Assembly (NCBI RefSeq): GCF_001541095.1
Contig: NZ_LMXH01000006.1
Span: 186,001 to 250,000 of the forward strand
Direction of reading: 5' to 3'
Source: Paenibacillus sp. FJAT-26967
Lineage (GTDB): Bacteria; Bacillota; Bacilli; Paenibacillales; NBRC-103111
Length of the DNA stretch: 64,000 nt
Below the pieces are notes generated by a model. The model ran no database searches. It saw nothing but the letters and a program-made list of their open reading frames with translations, and was not told the origin of the DNA. Every line of letters starts with the position of its first letter. Within the stretch, counting starts at the first letter, position 1. Positions 46,725 to 55,925 of the stretch are shown one piece after another. The position numbers were made by a program, and so were the translations under genes.

Positions 46725-47320
46725 TTCATTATTTGCCTCCCTGGGTGTATGAATTGAACTACCTTATTAGCCATAATCATGAGCTCTACCCGGCCGAGTA
46801 TGGTAACCGCTTTCATTTCTTGATAAGCATGACGACGTCATGGATATCATAGCACGATGGCCTGCGGAATCGTCATATACAAAATAATGCGTTCCATAGA
46901 ACAAAATCACTTCATTTTCACGTTGTGCCCCTTATCCATAAGAAAAACGACACCGGTTTCGGTCACGTCTTCCAGCTTTCACTTTCATAGGTTCGTGCTC
47001 TTTCTCTACCCCTGAATTACTCTATTTTTAGAACCGGTCAGGAAAATAATTCAGTAAATGGTCCGGCTTAATCCCAGTTTGTCCGGCGCCTCCGCCTTCA
47101 CTTCATGCCCGGGTGCTTGTTCTAATATTTGGCTGCCGTCGCGAAAGCAGCGTAACTGCCCTCGCGACGGCAATGATATTGCTGTTGCTGGGCACGTCCA
47201 CCATTGAGAGCACCGGACGGTCGTCCAAAGCCGATATCTTACCAAATCTATTGTAAATTTACGTTCTGAAATCTATTACCGAATCAGACAGCTTGGGGAA
47301 GCCGCAGCAAATAACCAACA
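46725..47320. other. 600-bp intergenic region
   Basis: It must contain the promoter of the BNR gene. A minus-strand frame around 47090-47230 (about 50 codons, including SALDDRPVLSMVDVP) is GC-rich and codon-like but has no start, no ribosome binding site and no recognised homologue, so it may be a gene remnant. Nothing else was seen. Confidence 0.3.
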
Positions 47321-47367
47321 ATAAAGCGGGAGGACGACCATTCGGCCATTCTCCCGCTTTATTGTTA
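47321..47367 (-). terminator. Terminator of the large SLH glycosidase gene
   Basis: AATAAAGCGGGAG pairs with CTCCCGCTTTATT across a 20-nt loop, with T-rich flanks on both sides. It lies a few bases beyond the stop at 47376. Confidence 0.85.
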
Positions 47368-47375
47368 AGTATCAA

Positions 47376-50300
47376 TTAATTGCGATCCATCAAACCGAGC
47401 TGAATAGCCAGTCGTTTCAAGATGACGACTGCTTGCGCGCGGCTCGATTGCTCATGCGGCGCGAATACACCGTCGGAAACTCCATTCATCAAGCCATTGC
47501 TGACAGCAAAAGCAGCAGCTTGGATAGCCCATTCGCTGATTGTGCCGCTGTCCGTGAATGCTTGCAATTCGCCTGGTTTTCCTTGCGCGGACTGATCATT
47601 CACAAAGTCATTGGCGCGTGCGGCGAGAATAGCCAATTCCTCGCGGCTGATCACTTGATTTGGACGGAACGTGCCGTCCTCGTATCCATCAACCAGTCCT
47701 GCTTTGGCTGCTGTAGCTACCGCTGTCTCAAACCAGTCACCTGAACCCACATCGCTGAAAGAGTCGTTACCTTGTCCATCGACGAGACCAAGCGTACGGA
47801 CCAGCAGTGCCGCAAACTCAGCCCGGGTAATCGAGCGATTAGGCGCAAATTCATGATCCGTTACACCTTTCACGAGCAGCTTGGAGGCGAGCAGGTCGAT
47901 ATCAGCCTGTGCCCAATGATTTTGCGTATCTTCAAAAGTTTTGTCGGCGGTGACAACCGCGTAGAGGCCGTTGCCGGTCCGCTTGATCGTGACGATCGTC
48001 TTTCCGTCCGCCTGCTTGAAATTGGCGGGAACGAACGTCGCCTCCCTGGCGGACGAATCAAACATCACCGCAGTTGCATGGCTTGGTGTTTGGCCCGAAA
48101 AGCTAATCGCAGCCTCCACATACCGGTCTTCAAAATCATGAATCTCCAGGGATCGGCCGCCGGCTTGTACGAAAATACGGAAATTGTAAGGGTCACCCAA
48201 CATTTTTCCATTTTCCGCTTTCACAGCGTCCTTGAATGCTGCTGCGTCCGCTCCGGTTATCTTCTCAACCGCTACCACGACTTGGAGGTCGTCCGTTTTG
48301 GCATCGAGCCCCTTCGCCAGCGAAGCGACGTCGAGCATGTCGGCAGGTAACCGGTAACTGACATCGCCTGCTTTCACAATCAATACTGCACCTGTTACCG
48401 AGTCAGCTACCGTAGTGAGCTCTTCTGCGGGAAGCGTGACGAGAGCGACCGGTTTCGTGGCAGGCACGTCGACGATCAATTCTTTGACGCCATGCTTCTT
48501 CATAACTTCAATCGCTTGAGTGACCATCTTATTGTCCAGCGTCACTTTCATAGCCGGTTTGCCGTCTGCATCTTTCGTCTCAACGGCGGTCGCAGGCAAG
48601 ATTACAGCGCCGTCAACCAGCTTCGGCTCCGATGGTGCTCCCCCTCCGGTCCCGCTGCCTGGGGAAGAAGAACCTGAACCGCCCGGCGTGTAAGTCAGTT
48701 GGATCGACTTCTCGTTTGTTTTCATTCCGTCGACGTACACGGCGAAAGTGACAGTGTTCTTGCCTTGCTGCAGATTAACGGTGCCGGTAAAATCGCCATT
48801 CGCAGCTACCTTAGCAGCGGTATCGTTCAATTTTACAGAGACCTCGGTTCCCGGCCCCAGAAGTTTGACATTCCCTTTGATTTGCGGACTGGCTGTCGTT
48901 ACTGTCTTCCCGTCATAGTCCAGGAAACCGGAAAGAGCTGCGGACCGAATGTCGTCCCCGACATTGTACGAATTGGCCAAGAGCTGACGCTTCGTACGTA
49001 CTCCGTTCTCGTCGAGACCGGAGATAACCATGCCACCCTCTGGAATAGCACTGTTATTGTTTTCAGGAGAGCCCCAGTTCCAGTTGATCGCTTGCGATTT
49101 GTTGACGACCTTGGTTACTTTGCCGGTCGCATCGGCTACAACTTCGACACCAAAGCGGTTTCCGCCGGTCGATGAGCCGAATTCTTCGTTGTAGACGTTC
49201 AAGTCGCCGGAATTCCGGCTGACGTTATAATAGCTGCCTTCAATAAAAGAAGAAGGATCGCCCGGCTTGCTTATGCCGACCTGATAGTTCTTTACGTACT
49301 CTTGGTTGTCGATGGACGCTTTAATGATCGGCCAGTTGGCCAGAGAAGCGTCGAACAGCATCAAACCGTTCGAACTGCCCAACGCGGTTTGGAAAATTTC
49401 CCGCTGCAGGGCAGGAGATTGCAAGTCTACCAGTGCCATCCCGGCATACAGCGGAACTTCGCCGTTCGTTACGATGGAATCCAGCGTCAAGTACCGCTGT
49501 ATTTCCGGCGTCGTGCCGTAGTAGGTTCCAACCATTAAGAAATCCATCGTATCGATATAACCGGTTTGATAATACTCATCCGTATAGAGTGAAGCGTTCG
49601 GCAGCTTCAGCCTGCTGTCGTAGCGGAAGTCTTTGCTTCCCCAATGGACGCCGTTCAAATAGTAAGACTCGAACCAGGCGCCTACGTAAGCGGACATTTC
49701 GATCTTTTTACCTTTGGATGCCGAGTAGCGGTCAACCAAGGCGCGTGATTCCTCCATAAAGCTGGCTATCGTGCCGGAACGGAACTCCCACCAGTCCTGG
49801 ATAAGCGGACCGTCTACCCGTTTGCCGTTCACATAACGGAAGATATCGTCCGGCCAATTCGTAAGCGTCTTGTTCCGCTGTTGCAGGAACGCTTCGAACT
49901 TGGCCTTCGTCACATCGCTGAACTCGGCGGTTTCGTTATCATAACGGCCCCGGTCGTGAATAATACCGTCGACGTTATAGTTTTTCATCACTTCCTCGAA
50001 TGTTTTCAACTGGTAGTCGCGCACTTCGTCGTTCGCAGGATTCACGAACAGCACTGCCGCGCCGCCCGAAGCTCCGGACAATCCCTTTTGTCCGTAAGCA
50101 CTTTCTCTGAGACGTTTGATTTCTCCGTTATCCTCCGGACGGAATACCCGCTCTTCCCAGTCCAGATGCTGATCAATCACGGCAAAGTCATTTACCGCAA
50201 TGGAGCCTTCGGCAAATACGTTAAATGCTGCATGTATCTTCAACCCGAGTGCATGTCCATGCTCCAGGAACAATTCAAGCAGGTCGAGATCGGGAGCGCC

Positions 50301-52016
50301 TCTCCGATCGCTATCAATCATCTCGCTGACATAAGGACGCTGAGTCAGATCGTTTTTCTTGTAAGAGGCGTAGCCTTCGACCCCTTTGACGTCAAACGCG
50401 ATATCAGTCACGCCCGCTTCCTTCGCTTGGGTGAGGAAGTGTAAGACGCTTTCACTCGTCTTGAACTTTTTCGCGTTGGACGCCTGGTCCACCCACAAGA
50501 TAATTTGCTTGTCCTTCGTGAGGGAAGGCCTGCTAAATACGACGATCGATCTGCGGTCCAGCTCCTTCCCGTTCTTGGACAGAACCGCGTCGATATAATT
50601 CGGTCCAGCCACAAGTGCCGCTGTATGGCGGAAGGTACCGTCTGCCTGCAGCACAACCTCTTGCCCGCCGATCGTCAGTAAAGCCTCTGCCGGATTCGTG
50701 ATTTTACCGGTAATCGTCGTTTGTGTATCATCTGTTGTAAGCATCGTGAGACCGTCCAGTTGCAGTCTTGGGACTGCGCCTGTACCGCTCATCAGGTCAG
50801 CTACGGGGACGACATTGCCGTTTTTACGCAGCTTAGCCAAATCGCCTACTTTAAATTTGGTCGCCACATATTTTTTGATATCGTAAGTGCTATAGCTGTT
50901 ATCTTGAGCCATAAGAACAAAGCCGCCTTGCGGAATTTCGAGTTCGCCCCCGACCCACGAAGGCGTACTATTGCCGTTGGCCGCATTGATCATCTTGGTC
51001 ACTGTTCCGCTCGCATCGACCTGAATAGCCACGTTGCTGGCGGGAATTAGTATTTTCGAACCGTATTCGGTCGTAAACAGGGCAATGATATTCGGAATCC
51101 CTGTTACATCCTTGTCGATGTAGTTAATCGTCTTCTTAGGTCCTTCAACGTTAATCGTTATGTCTATAGGAGGAGCCTCGATCTCAATCAAATCGCCGCT
51201 CGTTTGCTGATAGACGATCTCAAGCGGAGTTTCCTGTAGAACATCCGCATTTTTGAGCAGCTTGACAGCAATCTTATTAACTCCTTCCTCCAGCGTCACG
51301 GTCTGGCTAAACGTTCCATCCGCACCGATTGGAGCCGCTACATCTCCTACTTTCACCGACAGCCCGCTACCCGTCGTGTAGTTAAGCACTTTTCCCTTCA
51401 CGTCATGCGCAGCTGAAGTTACGGGTGAAACCGGCTGGGCTTCTACTTGCAGGCTGGGCTGTCCCATGAAATCCGCAGCCGTGACCGGTATGCCGCCGCG
51501 CTCGAGGATAATCGTATCGCCCGCTTGAAACGCATTGTACAGCGCCTTACGGAAGTCTTTGCCTAACCAGTCGTTGTCGTTAGCCAAAATAACGAACCCG
51601 CCCGAAGGGATTTCTATGTTTTGACTTACATCCCACCCATTCGGCTTGTTATTGCTTGAATTAATTCCCCCCTTGGGGCCCACCACTTTGAGCACAACAC
51701 CTTGCGCATCCACTTGGAGCGCAACATTCGTGCTTTTCACAAACACTTCGTTGCTGTTAGCTGCCACATTGGTGACAGGTGTCCCGCTTGTAAAAAGAGC
51801 CAAATAGTTACTTTTCTGCGGGACATCCACATTGGTGTTGATGTAATTTACTTTCAATTGGAGACTACCGTCCTGCGATACCGCGTATACGTCATCGCTT
51901 ACGCTTGAGCCCCCGCTGCCGCCAGCCGCCTGCGCCGTCGTTTCCCATTTCGGAAACAACAGTGCGATCAAACATACGACGAGGAACAAGCTCAATCTTC
52001 CCAAATTACTTCGCAT
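47376..52016 (-). CDS. SLH-anchored GHL10-type glycosidase with repeated accessory modules
   Basis: 1546 residues from the ATG at 52016 (AAGGTGG 6 bp upstream). After the signal peptide come two pairs of an unnamed beta module (NVALQVDAQGVVLKV ... IPSGGFVILAND) and a bacterial Ig-like domain. The catalytic GHL10-like (PF02638) barrel follows: KQIILWVDQASNAKKFKTSE, DIAFDVKGVEGYASYK, NYNVDGIIHDRGRYD, IDTMDFLMVGTYYG. A third module pair, a Ser/Gly linker, a ~250-residue domain and three SLH domains complete it. Predicted surface-bound hydrolase; substrate unknown. Confidence 0.85.
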   Translation of the reverse strand: MRSNLGRLSLFLVVCLIALLFPKWETTAQAAGGSGGSSVSDDVYAVSQDGSLQLKVNYINTNVDVPQKSNYLALFTSGTPVTNVAANSNEVFVKSTNVALQVDAQGVVLKVVGPKGGINSSNNKPNGWDVSQNIEIPSGGFVILANDNDWLGKDFRKALYNAFQAGDTIILERGGIPVTAADFMGQPSLQVEAQPVSPVTSAAHDVKGKVLNYTTGSGLSVKVGDVAAPIGADGTFSQTVTLEEGVNKIAVKLLKNADVLQETPLEIVYQQTSGDLIEIEAPPIDITINVEGPKKTINYIDKDVTGIPNIIALFTTEYGSKILIPASNVAIQVDASGTVTKMINAANGNSTPSWVGGELEIPQGGFVLMAQDNSYSTYDIKKYVATKFKVGDLAKLRKNGNVVPVADLMSGTGAVPRLQLDGLTMLTTDDTQTTITGKITNPAEALLTIGGQEVVLQADGTFRHTAALVAGPNYIDAVLSKNGKELDRRSIVVFSRPSLTKDKQIILWVDQASNAKKFKTSESVLHFLTQAKEAGVTDIAFDVKGVEGYASYKKNDLTQRPYVSEMIDSDRRGAPDLDLLELFLEHGHALGLKIHAAFNVFAEGSIAVNDFAVIDQHLDWEERVFRPEDNGEIKRLRESAYGQKGLSGASGGAAVLFVNPANDEVRDYQLKTFEEVMKNYNVDGIIHDRGRYDNETAEFSDVTKAKFEAFLQQRNKTLTNWPDDIFRYVNGKRVDGPLIQDWWEFRSGTIASFMEESRALVDRYSASKGKKIEMSAYVGAWFESYYLNGVHWGSKDFRYDSRLKLPNASLYTDEYYQTGYIDTMDFLMVGTYYGTTPEIQRYLTLDSIVTNGEVPLYAGMALVDLQSPALQREIFQTALGSSNGLMLFDASLANWPIIKASIDNQEYVKNYQVGISKPGDPSSFIEGSYYNVSRNSGDLNVYNEEFGSSTGGNRFGVEVVADATGKVTKVVNKSQAINWNWGSPENNNSAIPEGGMVISGLDENGVRTKRQLLANSYNVGDDIRSAALSGFLDYDGKTVTTASPQIKGNVKLLGPGTEVSVKLNDTAAKVAANGDFTGTVNLQQGKNTVTFAVYVDGMKTNEKSIQLTYTPGGSGSSSPGSGTGGGAPSEPKLVDGAVILPATAVETKDADGKPAMKVTLDNKMVTQAIEVMKKHGVKELIVDVPATKPVALVTLPAEELTTVADSVTGAVLIVKAGDVSYRLPADMLDVASLAKGLDAKTDDLQVVVAVEKITGADAAAFKDAVKAENGKMLGDPYNFRIFVQAGGRSLEIHDFEDRYVEAAISFSGQTPSHATAVMFDSSAREATFVPANFKQADGKTIVTIKRTGNGLYAVVTADKTFEDTQNHWAQADIDLLASKLLVKGVTDHEFAPNRSITRAEFAALLVRTLGLVDGQGNDSFSDVGSGDWFETAVATAAKAGLVDGYEDGTFRPNQVISREELAILAARANDFVNDQSAQGKPGELQAFTDSGTISEWAIQAAAFAVSNGLMNGVSDGVFAPHEQSSRAQAVVILKRLAIQLGLMDRN

Positions 52017-52302
52017 TAACATCCACCTTTCCAAATCCAGTTTATTGGAACAAATACATTATAGATGGAAGCGTTTTCAAATTATAGGGAAGATGGTGAC
52101 AACTTTTGGTACTCAGGTGACATTTTGGAGAAAATTACCACTACACAGATTGAATTAGCGGGTTTCGCCCTGACTTCTGCAATTTTATAATGAAGAGACC
52201 TATGGGATGAGAGTTATGCCTTGTCCTAGAGAACTATAATATTCTCAATCCTTGGACACATTTCTTTGTACGGTGCGCGAGCGCTAATTAAGAGTTTGTA
52301 TA

Positions 52303-52332
52303 TTTACATACAAACAGTATGTATGTTATGAT
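52303..52332 (+). promoter_or_regulatory. Promoter with TetR-type operator before the VOC gene
   Basis: -35 TTTACA (52303-52308), an 18-bp spacer and -10 TATGAT (52327-52332). The inverted repeat ACATAC / GTATGT (52306-52311 and 52317-52322, 5-bp gap) lies between the two, where a repressor would block RNA polymerase. The TetR gene at 53069 is the natural candidate. The 285 bp before it show nothing else. Confidence 0.65.
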
Positions 52333-52366
52333 AAGGCCAAATTAAGACTAAAGGGGATGTTTACCA

Positions 52367-52819
52367 ATGATCACTACAAGCTTCTATCCTGTTATATTGA
52401 CGGATGATGTTGCCTTGAGTTCAACCTTTTACTCCACCTATTTTCAATTCGAAAAGGTTTATGAAGCCGACTGGTATGTGAGCCTTAAACTGACTAATAG
52501 TAAAGTCTCTTATGAATTAGCTCTGTTGGACGCATCACACCCTACCATACCCCCTGTTTACCAAAAGAGAGTCCAAGGTTTGATTCTAAATTTTGAAGTA
52601 GATGATGTGGATTCAGAGTATAAAAGGCTTATCATAGATGAGAAACTGCCCTTGCAGCTCGATATTCGTAATGAAGAATTTGGACAGCGGCATTTTATAA
52701 CCAGCGACCCTAATGGTGTATTAATTGATATCATACAAATTATCCCTCCATCAGAAACTGAGAGTGCTAAATATGCAGAACAGATATGGTTGACTAATAA
52801 CGATGGTGAAATGGTATGA
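52367..52819 (+). CDS. VOC (glyoxalase/bleomycin-resistance-like) family protein
   Basis: 150 residues. It starts with the vicinal-oxygen-chelate pattern ([21 protein letters not shown]) and continues [18 protein letters not shown] and later [18 protein letters not shown], then [19 protein letters not shown]. This is the single-domain fold of two beta-alpha-beta-beta-beta units; members act in antibiotic resistance or detoxification, often as dimers with a metal. Translated under a TetR-type operator. Substrate unknown. Confidence 0.85.
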   Translation: MITTSFYPVILTDDVALSSTFYSTYFQFEKVYEADWYVSLKLTNSKVSYELALLDASHPTIPPVYQKRVQGLILNFEVDDVDSEYKRLIIDEKLPLQLDIRNEEFGQRHFITSDPNGVLIDIIQIIPPSETESAKYAEQIWLTNNDGEMV

Positions 52820-52882
52820 GTACTACGGTGCCATCCGTTCTTATCTTGAAGTTCACTTAGAAGATACTATAGATCAGCTAAA

Positions 52883-53016
52883 TCAATAGTCGCGGTGCGA
52901 ACCCTCAGGTCCGCCGTTTAGTTAGTGAAGGAACCCGCCCGCGTCTTCCTTGGGCAAAACGAATTCACGTAATCAAGGGAGGTCTTGCGACAATTGCACT
53001 TTTAGAGAAGCTTTGA
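52883..53016 (+). pseudogene. Fragment of a DNA alkylation repair (HEAT-repeat) gene
   Basis: A 44-codon frame, opened directly after a TAA and closed by TGA, encodes [20 protein letters not shown]. The sequence VRRL-SEG-RPRLPWA is the hallmark of AlkC/AlkD-type DNA alkylation repair proteins in HEAT-repeat form. There is no start codon, ribosome binding site or N-terminal sequence, so only a remnant is left between the VOC and TetR genes. Family assignment is from motif memory. Confidence 0.55.
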
Positions 53017-53068
53017 AAGCAGTCTGATTAATGGGCTTGAAGAGATCGAGACAGGAGACACATCGTTT

Positions 53069-53653
53069 ATGAGAAAAAACAAAGAAGAAACCAATGAAAC
53101 CATTAAGAGATTGATAGAAGTTGCCAGAGATTTTTTTACCGAACACGGGTATGCGGACTCAGCTTTGGAGGATATCGCCAAGGAGTCCGGGCTAACGCGA
53201 GGGGCACTCTATCACCATTTTAAGAACAAAAAAGGTCTCTTTCATGTTGTACTGGAGTCGGTTCAAAAAGACGTTGCAGAAAGAATTGAGACGGAAGCAG
53301 CGAAAAGTGAGGATGTATGGGAGCAGCTGCTCCTTGGGTGCATTGCCTTCGTAACTGCCGCAGTTGAACCTCAGAACAAGCGCATTATGCTCGTGGACGG
53401 ACCCGCTGTATTGGGATGGGAAACTTGGCGGAGTATGGACGAGCACAACTCCATGCGTTTACTTCGGGGGCAGCTGCAAACAATGGAGGAGCAGGGATGC
53501 CTCAAAGATGGGTCGATTGAAGCCATGACTCATTGTCTGTCTGGGGCCTTGAATGAATCAGCGCTCTGGATTGCACAAATGCCGGATTATGAGCAAGCAT
53601 TGGCGGAAACCAAGATCATCATCTCCCATATGTTGAATGGTTTTAGGAGTTAA
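53069..53653 (+). CDS. TetR-family transcriptional regulator
   Basis: 194 residues. The N-terminal HTH is canonical: ARDFFTEHGYADSALEDIAKESGLTRGALYHHFKNKKGLF. The C-terminal ligand domain is helical and belongs to the TetR_C branch with the pattern LVDGPAVLGWETWR. ACAGGAGAC precedes the ATG. It probably represses the VOC gene through the ACATAC-GTATGT operator at 52306-52322, though no operator copy was seen directly upstream of its own gene. Inducer unknown. Confidence 0.92.
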   Translation: MRKNKEETNETIKRLIEVARDFFTEHGYADSALEDIAKESGLTRGALYHHFKNKKGLFHVVLESVQKDVAERIETEAAKSEDVWEQLLLGCIAFVTAAVEPQNKRIMLVDGPAVLGWETWRSMDEHNSMRLLRGQLQTMEEQGCLKDGSIEAMTHCLSGALNESALWIAQMPDYEQALAETKIIISHMLNGFRS

Positions 53654-53678
53654 GTTGAATGAAAATGTAAGAGAAAGC

Positions 53679-53710
53679 AAAAACCACATTCTCATGCGGA
53701 TGTGGTTTTA
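53679..53710 (+). terminator. Bidirectional terminator between TetR and the ssrA fragment
   Basis: AAAACCACAT pairs with ATGTGGTTTT around a 10-nt loop. It has A- and T-runs on both sides, so it can also stop minus-strand reading from the ssrA remnant. Confidence 0.85.
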
Positions 53711-53715
53711 CATGG

Positions 53716-53813
53716 TGAAGGCGAGGGGATTTGAACCCCTATCCGAAGATCACGCCACACAGGCTTCTGCGGGTGTAGTCACGGATTTGATGTCACCCGA
53801 GTCTCGCCCCGTT
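53716..53813 (-). pseudogene. Displaced 3' fragment of tmRNA (ssrA remnant)
   Basis: This ~98-bp stretch aligns base by base with the last part of intact ssrA (59960-60057): TGAAGGCGAGGGGATTTGAA versus the ssrA acceptor/T-arm, then CCGAAGAT, GGCTTCT and TGTAGTCACGGATTTGATGT with TCACCC. It has the same orientation as ssrA but differs at many positions and has no 5' domain, so it cannot be a working tmRNA. Such displaced ends arise when an element integrates in ssrA and restores the gene with its own end. Confidence 0.8.
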
Positions 53814-53892
53814 TATAATTGACAAAGTTCATTTAAGATGATAAATCGGCATAATACCCATTTTTTGGTTCATGTTATAAGGGGCGCTTTAC

Positions 53893-54680
53893 ATGCTTTT
53901 ACCTGTACACAAACGATTCGTGTGTCAAGCAAAGGAACAACTTAGTCAAGATCGACGAGTTCGAGGTCTCCTTGCTGGTGGTTCGATGATGACGAACACC
54001 ATGGATGAGTATAGTGATTTAGACCTTATCATCGTATATAACTCAGCCTACCAGGAGCAAATCATGAATCAACGTCTTCTCATTGCAGAAGGATTGGGCA
54101 ATTGCTTTCTGGATTCACAGGTGAACACGTTGGTGAACCTCGTGTGGTTATTTGCTTATACGGACCAGAGCCACTGCACGTCGATCTTAAATTTGTAACA
54201 TTGGAAGAGCTTGAAATACGCATTGAAAACCCGCTTATTTTATGGGAAAAAGATCAGGAAATCAGTAAAATCTTTAAAGAAACCTCTCCCTCATTTCCAT
54301 ACCCTAATTCACAATGGATAGAGGATCGCTTCTGGGTCTGGATCCATTATGGCGCCACGAAGCTAGGAAGAGGAGAATGGTTTGAATTGATCGATCATAT
54401 TACATTTATTCGCAGTGTTGCATTAGGTCCTTTGGTTTTGATGCGTAATGGTCAACAACCTAGAGGCGTTAGAAAGCTGGAACAGTATGGCATCAGTGAA
54501 ATAGAAGATCTAAAAAAGACGATCCCTTTACACAGCTTCGAGAGTTGCTACCATGCGTTAAAAAGCACTATCCACCTCTATCAACACTTGCGCCAACATT
54601 CTGATATACTTTTAAAAGAAGAAGCGGAACATGTTTCTATTGCTTACCTTGAAAAGGTCTATGCTTCGTTGATTAATTAG
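53893..54680 (+). pseudogene. Frameshifted nucleotidyltransferase-domain protein
   Basis: The frame starting at 53893 (ATG after AAGGGG) encodes a polymerase-beta-type nucleotidyltransferase motif GGSMMTNTMDEYSDLDLIIV and is open to 54198. The continuation (GEPRVVICLYGPEPLHVDLKFVTLEEL ... ending at 54680) lies in another frame from about 54102. A single missing base near 54100-54102 joins them. Intact homologues would be about 260 residues. Related to aminoglycoside/nucleotidyl transferases; either a pseudogene or a sequencing error. Confidence 0.8.
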
Positions 54681-54687
54681 AATGCAA

Positions 54688-54787
54688 AAAGAGCACCTTA
54701 TGATATTATCCCCTCCAAGTAAACTGTAGTGCTCTATTTAAGCACTTGTCTACTAAAAGGGGATAATATCATAATACGGTGCTCTTT
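54688..54787. repeat. 100-bp hairpin element, MITE-like
   Basis: AAAGAGCACC and TTATGATATTATCCCC on the left pair with GGGGATAATATCATAA and GGTGCTCTTT on the right, with only a 3-nt bulge. An inner AGTGCT/AGCACT stem closes the loop. The core 54709-54765 (ATCCCCTCCAAGTAAAC ... ACTAAAAGGGGAT) matches 36723-36780. It may be a small element inserted into a terminator loop. Confidence 0.7.
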
Positions 54788-54799
54788 CTCATAGTATTC

Positions 54800-54921
54800 G
54801 TGGAGGCGAGGGAGTATTGAAATGTCCATTTAACCTGCTTACGATGACAACTCGACGTTGCCCAGCTTAGCGGTACATTTCAACCCGTGCTCCCTTCGCA
54901 TACGCTTCGGTCCGCGCGGAC
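54800..54921 (+). repeat. Left part of an ssrA-end repeat unit (inner boundary)
   Basis: From TGGAGGCGAGGGAGTATTGA (54801) to GTCCGCGCGGAC this follows the first ~125 bp of the units at 59331-59957, with few differences (for example GTTGCCCAG for GTTGACTAC). It then stops before the terminator hairpin. It sits directly after the hairpin element and before the second TetR gene. Confidence 0.8.
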
Positions 54922-54993
54922 GGAGTTTACAGGAGATCGAGCTTAACCTGACAACATTGACCGCGGGGCTCTTCGCCCTTGTTTCATGATCGT

Positions 54994-55599
54994 TTATTCC
55001 TTGATTAGAGGTTTCAGTAAAAGAGAGTAAAACTTTTCAAGGATATCGTCTTGTAAGTATCCTTTCTCTTGCCGTTGATATAAATAGAAATCAGGACTTA
55101 GAGCAGATAAAAAAACATCTGTTGTATAAGATAAATCAATAAGTTTTATTAATTTTTGTTTCTCCATTTCTGTTAGCAGACTATAGATGGTTTCATACAT
55201 GAAAACATAAGGTTCTGAACAAAAATAAGTAGCCGATCTTCCTTTTAAACTATCATATGTTTGAATAACTTTTAACCAACTTGATAGTTCCTCAACCATA
55301 TTTACATATTCACGCAAAACTTTCTGTAACTGAACTATAGGGGAACAATTGTCCGTATCGGCTAAATAAGCAGTTACCTGTTTCTGAAAATACAAAAAAC
55401 GTTTTTGAACCAAATCTGAACATAAATCCCCTTTATCTTTATATCTCCGATATAAAGTCCCTTTTCCAATACCGGCTGTTTGAGCAATTTCTTGCATACT
55501 CACATTGTCTATACCATGCTTCTCAAAGAGAACCTCTGCAGTTTGTAAAATAAGTCTTCTATTTTCTACAGCATCCTGTCTTTCTTTTCTAACAGCCAC
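54994..55599 (-). CDS. TetR-family transcriptional regulator (second)
   Basis: About 201 residues from the GTG at 55599, preceded by AAGGGG 6 bp upstream; longer in-frame starts lack a ribosome binding site. The HTH ILQTAEVLFEKHGIDNVSMQEIAQTAGIGKGTLYRRYKDKGDLC is canonical. The C-terminal ligand-binding part is helical and rich in Tyr and Leu. It is divergent from the imine-reductase-like gene, with a palindromic operator between them, and is probably a local repressor of it. Confidence 0.9.
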   Translation of the reverse strand: MAVRKERQDAVENRRLILQTAEVLFEKHGIDNVSMQEIAQTAGIGKGTLYRRYKDKGDLCSDLVQKRFLYFQKQVTAYLADTDNCSPIVQLQKVLREYVNMVEELSSWLKVIQTYDSLKGRSATYFCSEPYVFMYETIYSLLTEMEKQKLIKLIDLSYTTDVFLSALSPDFYLYQRQEKGYLQDDILEKFYSLLLKPLIKE

Positions 55600-55675
55600 T
55601 TGTTTCCCCTTCTCTACAAAAAAATTGAATTCTTTATTGACAAAAAATAATGACTTTGTTAGACTCCCAATAAAC

Positions 55676-55687
55676 GGACCCGAGTCC
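55676..55687. promoter_or_regulatory. Operator-like palindrome of the second TetR gene
   Basis: GGACCCGAGTCC is palindromic at all but one base pair and is of the type many TetR repressors bind. It lies about 75 bp upstream of the TetR start and 240 bp before the divergent dehydrogenase gene. Confidence 0.5.
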
Positions 55688-55925
55688 ACTTAATAGCAGT
55701 AACTTACCTTCTGAGTTCGTTCAATTTCTAGTATTGTACTCACTTCATTCTAATTAAGTCAAACCCATAAAAAGGAGGCAATTCAATAATTGAATTAACT
55801 GAGTTGATCAGCACACGGCAGAAGATATTAAATAAACAGATATTTATTACCACCTTATTTTGTATATTAAAAACTTCATGTTGTCCTACTTTAGAATAAC
55901 CTTTAAGGACATGGAAAGGAGATAG

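Noticed and set aside
47051-47245. A 64-codon minus-strand gene
   Set aside because: No ribosome binding site, no similarity, composition like a chance frame; a codon-like remnant in another frame is only mentioned in the region entry.
53716-53813. A second functional tmRNA
   Set aside because: Only the 3' quarter is present; no 5' acceptor strand, no tag frame and many changes.
53637-53822. A 61-codon plus-strand frame over the ssrA fragment
   Set aside because: It runs antisense through the tmRNA remnant and has no ribosome binding site.
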